Positions 53,835 to 63,723 of a DNA stretch of 64,000 nt are shown here, one piece after another. The stretch's first letter is position 1; each line of letters starts with the position of its first letter. Made by a program: the position numbers and the translations under genes. The stretch comes from Ulvibacter litoralis. Its GTDB lineage: Bacteria; Bacteroidota; Bacteroidia; Flavobacteriales; Flavobacteriaceae. The DNA is taken from positions 893,085-957,084 of the forward strand of contig NZ_FNBA01000001.1 of the NCBI RefSeq assembly GCF_900102055.1. The letters are read 5' to 3'. A model generated the notes under the pieces. The model did no database searches and was not told where the DNA came from. It worked only from the letters and a program-made list of their open reading frames with translations.

Positions 53835-55187
53835 ATGTTTAAAAAGATATTAATAGCCAATAGGGGAGAAATTGCGTTACGTATTATTCGTACCTGCAAA
53901 GAGATGGGAATTAAAACAGTCGCGGTTTATTCAAAAGCTGACGAAGAAAGTTTACACGTTCGTTTTGCTGATGAAGCCGTTTGTATTGGCCCACCCCCAA
54001 GTAGTGAAAGTTACTTAAAGATTTCTAATATTATTGCTGCTGCAGAAATTACAAATGCAGATGCCATTCACCCAGGATATGGTTTTTTAGCTGAAAACTC
54101 TAAGTTTTCTAAAATTTGTGCCGAACACAATATCAAATTTATCGGTGCCTCTCCAGATATGATTGATAAAATGGGAGATAAGGCAACTGCTAAAGAAACC
54201 ATGAAAGCTGCAGGAGTACCGTGTATTCCAGGAAGTGAAGGAATTATAAAAGATTTTGCCGAATGCCAACAACTTGCAAAAGAAGCAGGTTACCCAGTAA
54301 TGTTAAAAGCAACTGCCGGAGGTGGAGGTAAAGGAATGCGTGCCGTTTGGAAAAAAGAAGAGCTTAAAAAAGCATGGGATGATGCGAGACAAGAAGCTGG
54401 CGCTGCTTTCGGAAATGACGGAATGTACCTTGAAAAATTGATTGAAGAGCCTCGTCATATTGAAATACAAATTGTAGGAGACAGCACAGGAAAAGCATGT
54501 CATTTAAGTGAACGTGATTGTTCTATTCAAAGACGTCATCAAAAACTGACAGAGGAAACTCCAAGTCCGTTTATGACCGATAAACTTCGTAACGATATGG
54601 GGCTAGCTGCTGTTAAAGCGGCAGAATATATTAAATATGAAGGTGCTGGAACCGTAGAGTTTTTGGTAGATAAGCATCGTAACTTCTACTTCATGGAAAT
54701 GAATACACGTATCCAAGTAGAACACCCTATTACCGAGCAAGTAATCGATTTCGATTTAATTAGAGAACAAATTATGGTCGCTGCAGGAATTCCAATTTCT
54801 GGAAAAAACTACACTCCAAAATTACACTCAATCGAATGTCGTATCAACGCCGAAGATCCATATAATGATTTCCGTCCATCACCAGGGAAAATACAAGTAT
54901 TACACGCCCCAGGAGGTCACGGAGTTCGTTTAGATACACATGTGTATGCAGGATATACCATTCCGCCAAACTACGATTCTATGATCGCAAAACTAATTAC
55001 CACAGCACAAACACGTGAAGAGGCAATTAGCAAAATGAAAAGAGCATTGGACGAGTTTGTAATCGAAGGTGTAAAAACGACCATTCCTTTTCACCGTCAG
55101 TTAATGGATCATCCAGACTATGTTGCAGGTAATTACACCACAGCATTTATGAATACATGGCACATGAATCCGCCAGAAGAAGAGTAA
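53835..55187 (+). CDS. accC: Acetyl-CoA carboxylase biotin carboxylase subunit
   Basis: An ATP-dependent carboxylase of biotin, 450 residues. Domains in order: the biotin-carboxylase N-domain ([25 protein letters not shown]), the ATP-grasp domain with [15 protein letters not shown] and [19 protein letters not shown], and the C-domain ([12 protein letters not shown], then [12 protein letters not shown]). All are intact. It ends the DUF177-rpmF-fabH-accB-accC cluster and is followed by a terminator. Confidence 0.97.
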   Translation: MFKKILIANRGEIALRIIRTCKEMGIKTVAVYSKADEESLHVRFADEAVCIGPPPSSESYLKISNIIAAAEITNADAIHPGYGFLAENSKFSKICAEHNIKFIGASPDMIDKMGDKATAKETMKAAGVPCIPGSEGIIKDFAECQQLAKEAGYPVMLKATAGGGGKGMRAVWKKEELKKAWDDARQEAGAAFGNDGMYLEKLIEEPRHIEIQIVGDSTGKACHLSERDCSIQRRHQKLTEETPSPFMTDKLRNDMGLAAVKAAEYIKYEGAGTVEFLVDKHRNFYFMEMNTRIQVEHPITEQVIDFDLIREQIMVAAGIPISGKNYTPKLHSIECRINAEDPYNDFRPSPGKIQVLHAPGGHGVRLDTHVYAGYTIPPNYDSMIAKLITTAQTREEAISKMKRALDEFVIEGVKTTIPFHRQLMDHPDYVAGNYTTAFMNTWHMNPPEEE

Positions 55188-55207
55188 AAACGGTTACCGT
55201 ATATAAC

Positions 55208-55257
55208 AAACACCAAATCCAAGACAAGATTTTTCTTTTTGGTTTGGTGTTTTTTTA
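55208..55257 (+). terminator. Terminator after accC
   Basis: Arms AAACACCAAA (55208-55217) and TTTGGTGTTT (55243-55252), with a long AT-rich loop and a T7 tail ending at 55257. Confidence 0.75.
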
Positions 55258-55281
55258 TGAAATTTAGTCAACAAAACGCCT

Positions 55282-56403
55282 ATGAATTTATCTTATTGGG
55301 AACGAAAAACATGGCTTACAGATATCGATTATGCAATTGTAGGCAGTGGAATTGTTGGATTAAATTGTGCATTAGCACTTCGGAAAAAACATCCTAAAAG
55401 TAAAATTGTCGTTTTTGAAAGAGGCATTTTACCTAGCGGTGCAAGCACCAAGAATGCTGGTTTTGCTTGCTTCGGAAGTTTGTCTGAAATATTAGACGAT
55501 CTAAAAACGCATTCTGAAGAAGAAGTAGTACAATTGGTTCGCGCCAGAGTTGAAGGACTTCAGTTGTTACGAAAAACACTGGGAGACACCCAACTTAACT
55601 ATCTAGAATACGGCGGCTACGAATTGTTTTCAGAAAACGATAACTCCCTTTTTAACACCTGTTCTTCTAAAATCAATACCATAAACAAATTACTGAAACC
55701 CGTTTTTCAAGCTCCTGTTTTTTCAACCGTAAAGAATCCTTTTGGATTCCAAAACATCCATCCAACGCTAATTTTCAGTCAGTTTGAAGGTCAAATAGAC
55801 ACGGGAAGCATGATGCAAGGGCTCTTAAAAAAAGCTTCAGAAGCATCTATTTTGATTCTAAATGGGGTGGAAGTCACGCAAATTTCAGAACACACCAATT
55901 CCGTTTCTATACAACTGAATCATTCCGAAGAACTTTCAGTAAAAAACCTCAGCATTGCAACCAATGGCTTTGCAAAACAATTTTTAAACGAAGATGTAAC
56001 TCCAGCGAGAGCACAAGTACTCATCACCAAACCCATCAAAAATCTCGCGATAAAAGGAACGTTTCATTTAGAAGAAGGTTATTATTATTTCCGAAATATC
56101 AACGACAGAATCCTCTTTGGAGGCGGTCGAAATCTTGATTTTTCTGCGGAAGAAACCATGCAAATGGAACTCACTTCGTTGGTTCAAAACAAGCTAGAAT
56201 CGCTGCTAAACACAACAATTTTGCCCAATACATCGTTTGAAATAGACCATAGATGGAGTGGCATTATGGGCGTTGGAAAACAAAAAAAGCCCATTGTAAA
56301 ACGCATTTCTGATCACGTAACCTGTGGGGTCCGAATGGGCGGAATGGGGGTTGCCATAGGAAGCTCTGTGGGGCAACAGTTGGCAAATCTAACAGCAGAA
56401 TGA
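55282..56403 (+). CDS. FAD-dependent oxidoreductase, DAO type
   Basis: A 373-residue flavoprotein. The dinucleotide-binding motif is DYAIVGSGIVGLNCALALRKK (about 17-37), followed by VVFERGILPSGASTKNAGFACFGS, a DAO-family (D-amino-acid or glycine oxidase-like) signature. The C-terminal DHRWSGIMGVGKQKKPIVKRI and GVRMGGMGVAIGSSVG stretches complete the FAD fold. The substrate is unknown, possibly an amine or amino acid. Its stop overlaps the mtgA start (ATGA), so the two are translationally coupled. Confidence 0.88.
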   Translation: MNLSYWERKTWLTDIDYAIVGSGIVGLNCALALRKKHPKSKIVVFERGILPSGASTKNAGFACFGSLSEILDDLKTHSEEEVVQLVRARVEGLQLLRKTLGDTQLNYLEYGGYELFSENDNSLFNTCSSKINTINKLLKPVFQAPVFSTVKNPFGFQNIHPTLIFSQFEGQIDTGSMMQGLLKKASEASILILNGVEVTQISEHTNSVSIQLNHSEELSVKNLSIATNGFAKQFLNEDVTPARAQVLITKPIKNLAIKGTFHLEEGYYYFRNINDRILFGGGRNLDFSAEETMQMELTSLVQNKLESLLNTTILPNTSFEIDHRWSGIMGVGKQKKPIVKRISDHVTCGVRMGGMGVAIGSSVGQQLANLTAE

Positions 56404-57086
56404 AACGACTTTTTCACTTTCTCTTTAAAATAGTACTTCTCTTTTTGGGTATCACGGTATTGTGGGTGGTGGCCTATAAATATGTGCCTGTACCGTACAC
56501 GTCTCTAATGATCATACGCTCTTTTGAAAGTGACGATTCTTTCGACTTAAAACACCAATGGAAACCGATGGATGAGATTTCAAAGCAGTTACAACTGGCG
56601 GTGATTTGTGCGGAAGACCAATCGTTTTTAAAGCACAACGGGTTCGATTATAAAGCCATTGAAAAAGCCTACAAAGGCAATCAGGAAGGGAAAAGGATAA
56701 AAGGCGGAAGTACCATCTCACAGCAAACCGCTAAAAATGTTTTTTTATGGCCAGAACGCAGTTGGCTTCGGAAAGGGTTGGAAGTGTATTTCACCTTTCT
56801 CATTGAACAGCTTTGGAGCAAAGAACGCATTTTAGAAGTGTATCTTAATAGTATTGAAATGGGTAATGGTGTTTTTGGTGCCGAAGCCGCCTCGGAGTTT
56901 TGGTTTCATAAAAAGGCGAAACATTTAACACAATACGAAGCAGCATCGATCGCCGCAATTTTACCAAACCCTCGTAAATTCAGGGCTGCACCACGTACAA
57001 ATTATATTGAGTCAAGAAAGACGTGGATTGTAAAACAGATGCGTAATTATGGTACTTTTGCGTTAAAAGAACTAGAAACCAAATGA
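56400..57086 (+). CDS. mtgA: Monofunctional peptidoglycan glycosyltransferase (GT51)
   Basis: Polymerises lipid II into glycan strands at the inner membrane. It has 228 residues: an N-terminal membrane helix (about 7-25), then GT51 motifs. These include the catalytic-Glu region VICAEDQSFLKHNGFDYKAI, the GGSTISQQTAKNVFLWPERSW motif and ERILEVYLNSIEMGNGVFGAEAAS. There is no transpeptidase domain. It overlaps both neighbours by 4 bp (ATGA), placing it in a tight three-gene operon with the FAD oxidoreductase and the GreA-like gene. Confidence 0.94.
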   Translation: MKRLFHFLFKIVLLFLGITVLWVVAYKYVPVPYTSLMIIRSFESDDSFDLKHQWKPMDEISKQLQLAVICAEDQSFLKHNGFDYKAIEKAYKGNQEGKRIKGGSTISQQTAKNVFLWPERSWLRKGLEVYFTFLIEQLWSKERILEVYLNSIEMGNGVFGAEAASEFWFHKKAKHLTQYEAASIAAILPNPRKFRAAPRTNYIESRKTWIVKQMRNYGTFALKELETK

Positions 57087-57541
57087 CCGTTAAAGAACTG
57101 AAAGCAGCTTTGTTGGAACAGTGTTCGCAAGTAGCGGCACATCGATACCAAAAGATTAAGGAAACCATCGCAGGCATCGTAGAATCATTAGAAGAAGAGT
57201 CTAAAAGTAGTGCGGGCGATAAGCACGAAACGGGCAGAGCCATGCTCCAAATTGATCGTGAAAATGCCGGAAAGCAATTGCAAGAAATAGAAAACCTATT
57301 GGCAATTGTTCGTAAAATAGATATTTCGTCAAGTTCCGATTATACGCGTTTGGGAAGCCTAGTGTATACCAATCAAGCGACTTATTTTATCGGAATCTCA
57401 ATCGGTGCAGTGGTAATTAGCAAAACAACCTATTACTGTGTGGCATTGCACTCGCCAATAGGAGCGATGCTTTCGGGTAAGAAAAAAGGAGACAGTTTTG
57501 TGTTTAATGAAAAAGAGTATAAAGTAACGAGTGTAAAGTAG
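57083..57541 (+). CDS. GreA/GreB-like protein
   Basis: A 152-residue protein. The N-terminal part is a helical coiled coil (about 1-90, rich in Glu/Lys). The C-terminal FKBP-like domain carries the HSPIGAMLSGKKKGDSFVFNEKEYKVTSV end typical of GreA/GreB. It is shorter and more divergent than bona fide GreA. The family is sometimes mislabelled 3-oxoacyl-ACP synthase. The acidic loop residues needed for RNA-cleavage stimulation are not clearly present, so it may bind RNA polymerase without true GreA activity. Confidence 0.82.
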   Translation: MTVKELKAALLEQCSQVAAHRYQKIKETIAGIVESLEEESKSSAGDKHETGRAMLQIDRENAGKQLQEIENLLAIVRKIDISSSSDYTRLGSLVYTNQATYFIGISIGAVVISKTTYYCVALHSPIGAMLSGKKKGDSFVFNEKEYKVTSVK

Positions 57542-57542
57542 G

Positions 57543-58022
57543 TTACAACCACACTTTTTCAGTTTCTGTTGCGTCTAAAATATCAATAGTTAATGCTAGT
57601 GCTATGTGTTTTGCTACTTTAAAAGCATCTTCCTTATCATCTGTGACGTAGGTTTCAATGTGCTTATTTTTGTTGTAAAAAAGATTTAATTTATAGACTT
57701 CAAAACCAAGATTTGCTTCAGCAGCAATAACCCTAGCTCTACTTTTTTTAATAGTTTTAAACACAGAAACATATTCTATTTCGGGAAGCTTTTTCCACGA
57801 ACCAAAATTTATGGCAAACACGGAGTAAATATTACGATATCTTTTTTCTTGTAAATCTAATTCAAAACCTTCTCTAAGTGCTAGTTTTAAAGCAGCTCCT
57901 AATAAAACAAGTCCAAATAAAGTACCTTGAAAAAATAAATACACAGCAAACAACGACAAGACAATAGCAAAAATCACTTTGATTGTAGGTATAGGCTGTA
58001 AATGACGGATGTTGTAGTTCAT
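57543..58022 (-). CDS. Small membrane protein of unknown function
   Basis: I do not recognise this protein. The ATG at 58022 (MNYNIRHLQPIPTIKVIF) gives 159 residues. A start 57 codons upstream would overlap the DUF1304 gene and is rejected. Two hydrophobic helices lie at about 15-45, followed by a cytosolic-looking domain with mixed strands and helices (YVTDDKEDAFKVAKHIALALTIDILDA at the end). Its 3' end is 1 bp from the GreA-like stop. It lies 2 bp after the DUF1304 gene, so they are probably one transcript. Confidence 0.75.
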   Translation of the reverse strand: MNYNIRHLQPIPTIKVIFAIVLSLFAVYLFFQGTLFGLVLLGAALKLALREGFELDLQEKRYRNIYSVFAINFGSWKKLPEIEYVSVFKTIKKSRARVIAAEANLGFEVYKLNLFYNKNKHIETYVTDDKEDAFKVAKHIALALTIDILDATETEKVWL

Positions 58023-58024
58023 AT

Positions 58025-58387
58025 TTAAAAAACTAGAAGCAACACCAATGTAATAAGTGCAGGAAGGGCTTGTACAAAGAATATTTTTTTGTCGGCGGTA
58101 AGCGATCCGTAGATTCCAGCAATAGCGACGCAGCTTACAAAAAACAAGGCAATGTTGGTGTACCAAATAGGATCGGTGATAAAGAACGTCCATATAAGTC
58201 CGGCAGCTAAAAACCCATTGTACAATCCTTGATTTCCAGCCATGACTTTGGTGGGTTCAAAAAGGTCTTTAGGGAATGAGCTAAATACTTTACGTCCTTT
58301 TGTAGTCCATGCAAACATTTCAAACCACATAATATAGCAGTGTAAAAAGGCGATAATTCCAATTAATATTTTGATAGTTAGTTGCAT
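58025..58387 (-). CDS. DUF1304 family small membrane protein
   Basis: A 120-residue integral membrane protein with four hydrophobic helices (about 5-25, 50-70, 75-95 and 100-118). The text MWFEMFAWTTKGRKVFSSFP and AGNQGLYNGFLAAGLIW is typical of DUF1304. The function is unknown. It lies 3 bp after the ABC ATPase stop and 2 bp before the next small membrane protein, so all three are probably transcribed together. Confidence 0.87.
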   Translation of the reverse strand: MQLTIKILIGIIAFLHCYIMWFEMFAWTTKGRKVFSSFPKDLFEPTKVMAGNQGLYNGFLAAGLIWTFFITDPIWYTNIALFFVSCVAIAGIYGSLTADKKIFFVQALPALITLVLLLVF

Positions 58388-58390
58388 AAT

Positions 58391-59335
58391 TTATTGTTTT
58401 TGAAGAAAAAGAGTAGTGTTTGGTTCTAGTTCTTCGGAATGTATAAAAAACACTACTTGCGTGTTCCAAGTAGCTTCAATTAAGTAATAATGTCCTCGAA
58501 AATACGCTTTTTTTACGGTTACCTCTAGTTTTGTTGTTGCTTTTGAAGGTACAAGTTGGTGCGGAAGCAATACCAATTCTTCCGAAGCAGTTTCCGAAGA
58601 AAACAAGTCTGAAGGCAGTATAGTCACCTCACCGAAAAACCCTTTTTGATAAGCTGTTTTTAAGTTAGAGAACACCGTTTCTGGCGTTCCGCAAAGCTCT
58701 TCTTGTCCGTTCCGAAGCAATAGGATGCGATCTGCAAAAGCAAGGGCTTCATCACTATCATGTGTTGCCGTGATACACATTATTTTGTTTTCTTTTAAAT
58801 AATTGAAAAGGTTTCGACGTAATTTGTTTTTTCGAAAAGTGTCTATATTACTAAAGGGCTCATCAAGTAACAACAGCTTAGGCTCATTTGCAAGTGCTTT
58901 TGCAAGCGCCACGCGTTGTTTTTGACCGCCACTAAGGTTTTTCACCAAAGTGTTTTCAAAAGGAATTAAATCGACCACAGTAAGCAATTCTTGTACACGA
59001 ACGGCATCTTTATCACTATCCAAACGTGAAAGATGGGTTGCAATATTTTCAGCAACAGTAATAAAAGGCATCACATTAAATTCTTGTGCGACGAGCTTCA
59101 TAAAAGTTTCGCCCGGAATTAAATGATGTGTCGGTCCCAATAGTAGCGTATTGTCCCAGTGAATGCTTCCACGATTAAGGTGTAGCAATCCGTAAACAAG
59201 ATGTAAAACGGTCGATTTTCCGCAGCCACTTTCGCCTAAAATAGCAAGATGTTCTCCTGCATTTAGTTTAAAATGAATGTCTTTTAGAATTTCCTTTTCA
59301 GAATATCCAAAAGAGTCGATGCTAACATTGAGCAT
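58391..59335 (-). CDS. ABC transporter ATP-binding protein
   Basis: A 314-residue ATPase. Walker A is GESGCGKSTV (about 34-43), the signature motif LSGGQKQRVALAKAL, Walker B LLLLDEPFSN, and the switch His lies in CITATHDSDEALAFADR. The C-terminal part (about 235-314) is a TOBE-like regulatory extension typical of importer ATPases. No permease or binding protein is adjacent, so its partner is encoded elsewhere. DUF1304 follows directly on minus. The substrate is unknown. Confidence 0.9.
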   Translation of the reverse strand: MLNVSIDSFGYSEKEILKDIHFKLNAGEHLAILGESGCGKSTVLHLVYGLLHLNRGSIHWDNTLLLGPTHHLIPGETFMKLVAQEFNVMPFITVAENIATHLSRLDSDKDAVRVQELLTVVDLIPFENTLVKNLSGGQKQRVALAKALANEPKLLLLDEPFSNIDTFRKNKLRRNLFNYLKENKIMCITATHDSDEALAFADRILLLRNGQEELCGTPETVFSNLKTAYQKGFFGEVTILPSDLFSSETASEELVLLPHQLVPSKATTKLEVTVKKAYFRGHYYLIEATWNTQVVFFIHSEELEPNTTLFLQKQ

Positions 59336-59385
59336 AAAAGCGCCTCAGTTTTAATGGTAGAATAGGAATTTCTAACGATTGTTTG

Positions 59386-61551
59386 TTATTCTTTAACTCC
59401 TTTAGTTACTTTTTCGGGTAATACTTCGTAGCCCATATTGTAAAGCGTAAATCCAAAAATATCGGCATATTGCTCAATTGTTTTGCTTACAGGCGTTCCA
59501 GCACCGTGTCCGGCATCTGTTTCAATACGAATTAACACAGGATTGTTTCCAGTTTGTTTTTCTTGTAGTTCGGCCGCAAATTTAAAACTATGCGCTGGCA
59601 CCACACGATCGTCATGATCTCCCGTAGTAATAAGTGTCGCTGGATATTCAACCCCTTCTTTAACATTGTGCACAGGCGAGTATCCTTTTAGGTATTCGAA
59701 CATTTCTTTATTGTCTTCCGAAGTACCATAATCATACGCCCATCCTGCACCTGCAGTAAATGTATGGTAACGTAACATGTCTAATACTCCCACAGCGGGC
59801 AATGCTACTTTCATTAAGTCGGGACGTTGTGTCATGGTAGCACCAACCAATAAACCACCGTTTGAACCACCTCTAATAGCAAGGTAGTCTTTAGAAGTAT
59901 ATTTATTGTCGATAAGGTATTCTGCAGCAGCGATAAAGTCGTCAAAAACGTTTTGCTTTTTTAATTGTGTTCCTGCATCGTGCCATTGTTTACCATATTC
60001 GCCACCACCACGTAAATTTGGAACGGCATACACGCCGCCTTGTTCCATCCATACCGCATTGGTAATACTAAAACTAGGCGTTAAGCTAATGTTGAAACCA
60101 CCATATCCGTATAAAATAGTTGGGTTTTTACCGTCTAGTTTTAACCCTTTTTTGTGGGTGATTATCATAGGTACTTTTGTACCATCTTTAGAGGTGTAAA
60201 ATACTTGATTGCTTTCATAGTTTTCTGGATTGAAATCTATTTTTGGCTTTCGGTATAATTCTGAAGTCCCTGAAGCAATATCGTATTTGTAAATACTTCC
60301 TGGCGTTACATAGTTGGTAAAACTGTAGTATAGTTCAGTATCTTCTTTTTTAGCACCAAATCCACCCACACTTCCTACACCTGGTAAAGCAACATCTCTC
60401 ACGAGTTTTCCGTCGTAATCGTATTGTTTTACTTTGGAAACAGCATCTACCATGTATTCTGAGAAGAAATAACCTCCCGCAGTTGACGGACTCAACACAT
60501 GCTCCGTTTCAGGAATAAAGTCAACCCAATTTTCAGGCGACGGGTTGGAAGCGTCTACCGTTACAATTTTCTTGTTTGGTGCGTTTAAGTTGGTAACAAT
60601 AAACAATTTTGAACCCACATTTTCAATGATGTACGAATCAGAATTTGTATGGTCTAAAATCGTTACAAACTTACTGTCTGGCTTGGTTAAATCTTTCAGA
60701 AATAACTTGTTTCCAGAGGTAGAAACACTTGCCGATACTTGTAAATAATGATTGTCTTCACTTACATTTCCACCAACATACCGATGTTTTTCAGAAGGAA
60801 TTCCGCCAAAAACTAATACGTCCTCTTTTTGAGAAGTTCCTAATTTATGATAGTACAATTTATGCTGATCTGTTTTTGCTGAAAGCTCACTTCCTTTAGG
60901 TTTGTCGTAACTTGAATAGTAAAACCCATCATTAGCTTTCCAAGAAAGGCCTCCAAATTTTACATCTACAAGGGTATCTTCAACAATGGTTTTAGTTTCG
61001 GTTTGCATCACCAATACTTTTCGCCAGTCGCTACCGCCTTCAGAAATACTATAGGCCAAATACCCACCATCTTCAGAAAAGCTAATGTTTCCTAACGAAA
61101 TTGTTCCATCTTCTTTAAACGTATTAGGGTCTAAAAAGACTTCCGCAGTGCTAGGATCCTCACCTGTTTTATACCGATAAATGACATACTGGTTTTGAAG
61201 TCCGTCGTTTTTATAGAAATACGTATAGTCACCCTCTTTAAAAGGTGCCCCTACTTTTTCATAATTCCACAGTGAAGAAAGGCGTTCTTTCAGCTCTTCA
61301 CGAAACGGAATTTTATCTAAATAGCCATAGGTAACTTCATTAACATCTTTTACCCAAGCTTCAGTTTCTGCGCTTTTATCGTCTTCTAACCAGCGATATG
61401 GGTCTTTAACGTCTACCCCAAAATAAGTATCTACAGTGTCAACTTTTTTTGTTTCTATATATTTCACAGTGGACATTTCTTTTTTAGGTTCTTCAGTTTT
61501 ACAGCCAAAAATAGTAAAGACCAATATAAAAGGAGTAAGTGTTTTTATCAT
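59386..61551 (-). CDS. Prolyl oligopeptidase family (S9) serine peptidase, lipoprotein
   Basis: A 721-residue peptidase. The lipoprotein signal [17 protein letters not shown] puts the lipid Cys at 17. A beta-propeller domain fills about 100-440. The alpha/beta-hydrolase catalytic domain follows, with Ser563 in [11 protein letters not shown], Asp647 or 648 in [13 protein letters not shown] and His682 in [11 protein letters not shown]. The family cleaves peptides up to about 30 residues after proline. The product should be periplasmic, lipid-anchored. It stands alone between a DoxX-like gene and the ABC ATPase. Confidence 0.95.
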   Translation of the reverse strand: MIKTLTPFILVFTIFGCKTEEPKKEMSTVKYIETKKVDTVDTYFGVDVKDPYRWLEDDKSAETEAWVKDVNEVTYGYLDKIPFREELKERLSSLWNYEKVGAPFKEGDYTYFYKNDGLQNQYVIYRYKTGEDPSTAEVFLDPNTFKEDGTISLGNISFSEDGGYLAYSISEGGSDWRKVLVMQTETKTIVEDTLVDVKFGGLSWKANDGFYYSSYDKPKGSELSAKTDQHKLYYHKLGTSQKEDVLVFGGIPSEKHRYVGGNVSEDNHYLQVSASVSTSGNKLFLKDLTKPDSKFVTILDHTNSDSYIIENVGSKLFIVTNLNAPNKKIVTVDASNPSPENWVDFIPETEHVLSPSTAGGYFFSEYMVDAVSKVKQYDYDGKLVRDVALPGVGSVGGFGAKKEDTELYYSFTNYVTPGSIYKYDIASGTSELYRKPKIDFNPENYESNQVFYTSKDGTKVPMIITHKKGLKLDGKNPTILYGYGGFNISLTPSFSITNAVWMEQGGVYAVPNLRGGGEYGKQWHDAGTQLKKQNVFDDFIAAAEYLIDNKYTSKDYLAIRGGSNGGLLVGATMTQRPDLMKVALPAVGVLDMLRYHTFTAGAGWAYDYGTSEDNKEMFEYLKGYSPVHNVKEGVEYPATLITTGDHDDRVVPAHSFKFAAELQEKQTGNNPVLIRIETDAGHGAGTPVSKTIEQYADIFGFTLYNMGYEVLPEKVTKGVKE

Positions 61552-61640
61552 ATCTGAGTGTTTAATCCTTGTAAATGTAAGTAAAACTACCTTTTCAAGA
61601 TGTTATAAAAATGTTAGAGCCGTTTAGTTTTTCTGAAAAT

Positions 61641-62012
61641 TTAGAACAGAGGTTTGTATACTTTCCAGTGTTTGTAGATTAAAATTACATTGATAACTGC
61701 AATTACCAAGGCTCCTCCAATGGCAGGAAGATCTAGAAACAGATGAAACAAAACAATATTTACTGAAATTGGTGCGAGCAATAACAACGCAAACGGTACG
61801 GCTTTATTAAATAAAAGCAAAAGTCCTATAATAACTTCGAGTGCACCTACAATCGGTAATACGTATCCTGTGGCTTGTAATGAGGACATAAAATTGTCAG
61901 CATCTACAGGGAGTTCTGGCATGGGCATAAAGCCGATAAATTTATTTAGTCCAAAAACGATTAATCCTAACGCTAATATAAAACGAAGGATTTTAGTAAA
62001 AGTTGAATTCAT
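61641..62012 (-). CDS. DoxX-like small membrane protein
   Basis: A 123-residue protein with four hydrophobic helices. The text LRFILALGLIVFGLNKFIGFMPMPELP at the start and TGYVLPIVGALEVIIGLLLLFNKAVPFALLLLAPI in the middle matches the DoxX/DoxD-like superfamily. The function is unknown; members are often linked to quinone or redox processes. It is transcribed alone on minus, with a TATCTTTA box about 25 nt upstream. The prolyl oligopeptidase gene is upstream of neither; gaps on both sides are about 90-110 bp. Confidence 0.82.
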   Translation of the reverse strand: MNSTFTKILRFILALGLIVFGLNKFIGFMPMPELPVDADNFMSSLQATGYVLPIVGALEVIIGLLLLFNKAVPFALLLLAPISVNIVLFHLFLDLPAIGGALVIAVINVILIYKHWKVYKPLF

Positions 62013-62057
62013 ATGAGATGGTTTTAAGTGTTCCCCTTAAAGATACTTAAAAAAACA

Positions 62058-62089
62058 AAACTCAGCTCCAATTATTTGAAACTGAGTTT
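62058..62089 (-). terminator. Terminator after asd
   Basis: Arms AAACTCAG (62058-62065) and CTGAGTTT (62082-62089) with a 16-nt loop. On the minus strand the hairpin is followed by a T-rich tract. It sits 33 bp beyond the asd stop. Confidence 0.75.
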
Positions 62090-62121
62090 ATCCTATAAAA
62101 TCACTATACTTTTAATCGGTT

Positions 62122-63111
62122 TTAGACAAGCTTATGTGCCACTAAATATTCGGCAATTTGAACCGCGTTGGTTGCAGCACCTTTCCGAAGGTTGTCACTC
62201 ACAATCCACATGTTTAAAGTGTTCGGTTGCGTTTCGTCGCGACGCAATCTCCCTACAAAAACCTCATCCTTATCGTTAGCATACAAAGGCATTGGATAGG
62301 TATTGGTGTCTGGATTGTCTTGTACTGTAATTCCTGGAGTGTCGTGTAATAATTTACGAACATCACTTAAGTCAAAGTCGTTTAAAAACTCCACATTAAC
62401 CGATTCACTGTGTCCTCCTGCGGTTGGAATTCGAACTGCCGTTGCAGAAACAGAAAAAGTACGATCGTCAAGAATTTTTTGAGGCTCGCGCGCTAATTTC
62501 ATTTCTTCTTTGGTGTATCCGTTCTCTTCAAACACATCACAATGAGGGATGGCATTTCTGTGAATTGGATAATGATAGGCCATTTCTCCTTTTACGCCTG
62601 CCATTTCATTTTCCATTTGTTGTACGGCTTTAACCCCTGTTCCAGAAACAGATTGATAGGTAGAAACAACAACACGCTTCATTTTATATTTTTTGTGAAG
62701 TGGAAACAATGCCAATACCATCTGAATGGTCGAGCAGTTTGGATTTGCAATAATTTTATCGGCTGCGGTTAATGACGAAGCATTAATTTCTGGAACCACT
62801 AATTTTTTGGTAGGATCCATTCGCCATGCCGATGAGTTATCGATAACGGTGGTTCCTGCTTCCGCAAATTTAGGCGCCCATTCTAGAGACGTCGATCCTC
62901 CTGCTGAAAAAATTGCGATTTCAGGTTTTGCTTCAACAGCGGTTTTCAAGCCAATCACGGTATGTGGTTTGCCCTTAAATGTAAGTTGCTTTCCTACAGA
63001 AGCTTCAGAAGCAACTAACAGTAGTTCAGAAATTGGAAAATTACGTTCTTCAAGAACTCTCAACATCACGGCTCCCACCATTCCAGTGGCACCAATAAGG
63101 GCTATTTTCAT
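62122..63111 (-). CDS. asd: Aspartate-semialdehyde dehydrogenase
   Basis: A lysine/threonine/methionine and diaminopimelate pathway enzyme, 329 residues. The NADP-binding start MKIALIGATGMVGAVMLRVL, the catalytic Cys126 in ANPNCSTIQMV and the His of RIPTAGGHSESVNVEF are present. Length is normal. The diaminopimelate product feeds cell-wall synthesis. mscL lies upstream on the same strand with a terminator between them, so asd probably has its own promoter. Confidence 0.96.
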   Translation of the reverse strand: MKIALIGATGMVGAVMLRVLEERNFPISELLLVASEASVGKQLTFKGKPHTVIGLKTAVEAKPEIAIFSAGGSTSLEWAPKFAEAGTTVIDNSSAWRMDPTKKLVVPEINASSLTAADKIIANPNCSTIQMVLALFPLHKKYKMKRVVVSTYQSVSGTGVKAVQQMENEMAGVKGEMAYHYPIHRNAIPHCDVFEENGYTKEEMKLAREPQKILDDRTFSVSATAVRIPTAGGHSESVNVEFLNDFDLSDVRKLLHDTPGITVQDNPDTNTYPMPLYANDKDEVFVGRLRRDETQPNTLNMWIVSDNLRKGAATNAVQIAEYLVAHKLV

Positions 63112-63180
63112 ACGATTATATTATTTAAAAATTCAAAAATAGTTCAAACGAGTTTATTTCTTCAGAATAAAAGCATAAAA

Positions 63181-63206
63181 AAACCCTCCTGAAAACAGAA
63201 GGGTTT
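63181..63206 (-). terminator. Terminator between mscL and asd
   Basis: Arms AAACCCTCCTG (63181-63191) and CAGAAGGGTTT (63196-63206), one mismatch, 4-nt loop. On minus it is followed by T residues (63180-63177). It should end transcription of mscL. Confidence 0.85.
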
Positions 63207-63240
63207 GGTTAAAATAAATAGTGTAGCGGTATACTACGTC

Positions 63241-63642
63241 TTATTTTTTAAGAGCGTCTCTTATTTCTTTCAATAAATCATTGTCTGAAGGACCTGCTGG
63301 AGCTGCTGGAGCTGGAGGTGTTTTAGTTTTGTTGTATGCTTTTACAATCATAAACAATACAAATCCAACAATAATTAAATTAATAATCGCATTAATCCAT
63401 TTTCCGTACATGATTGCATTTTCTGCTTTCGTTACAGTTCCGTCTGCTGCAACTACAGCTTCGTCAAGTACTACTTTCATATCTGCAAAATCTACTCCTC
63501 CAGAGAAGTGACCTACAAGTGGCATCATAATATCGTTAACAAATCCGCTAACTACAAGGCCCATGGCGCCTGCAAGTAAAACCGCTACCGCTAAATCGAT
63601 AACGTTTCCGGTCATAATGAAATTCTTAAATTCTTTTAACAT
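63241..63642 (-). CDS. mscL: Large-conductance mechanosensitive channel
   Basis: A pressure-relief channel of the inner membrane, 133 residues. The N-terminal amphipathic helix and first transmembrane helix read MLKEFKNFIMTGNVIDLAVAVLLAGAMGLVVSGFVNDIMMPLVG, a clear MscL signature. The periplasmic loop (about 46-80) is followed by the second helix (WINAIINLIIVGFVLFMIVKAYN) and a cytoplasmic helix. The Pro/Ala linker PPAPAAPAGPSDNDLLKEIRDALKK is typical. A TAGTTTTG box on minus (63679-63672) is 29 nt upstream. Confidence 0.97.
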   Translation of the reverse strand: MLKEFKNFIMTGNVIDLAVAVLLAGAMGLVVSGFVNDIMMPLVGHFSGGVDFADMKVVLDEAVVAADGTVTKAENAIMYGKWINAIINLIIVGFVLFMIVKAYNKTKTPPAPAAPAGPSDNDLLKEIRDALKK

Positions 63643-63723
63643 GTTTGATAGGTTTATGAGTTAATAAGTTTCAAAACTACATAAAAAAGTAGTGTTTTTA
63701 ACAAACAGTAGTGCATGAGGTCA

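Noticed and set aside
57083-57541. 3-oxoacyl-ACP synthase label for the GreA-like protein
   Set aside because: The C-terminal SPIGAMLSGKKKGD domain is GreA/GreB-like; no thiolase-fold motif is present.
58022-58193. Long version of the small membrane protein at 57543-58022
   Set aside because: The extra 57 residues are the shadow of the DUF1304 gene and have no family-like text.
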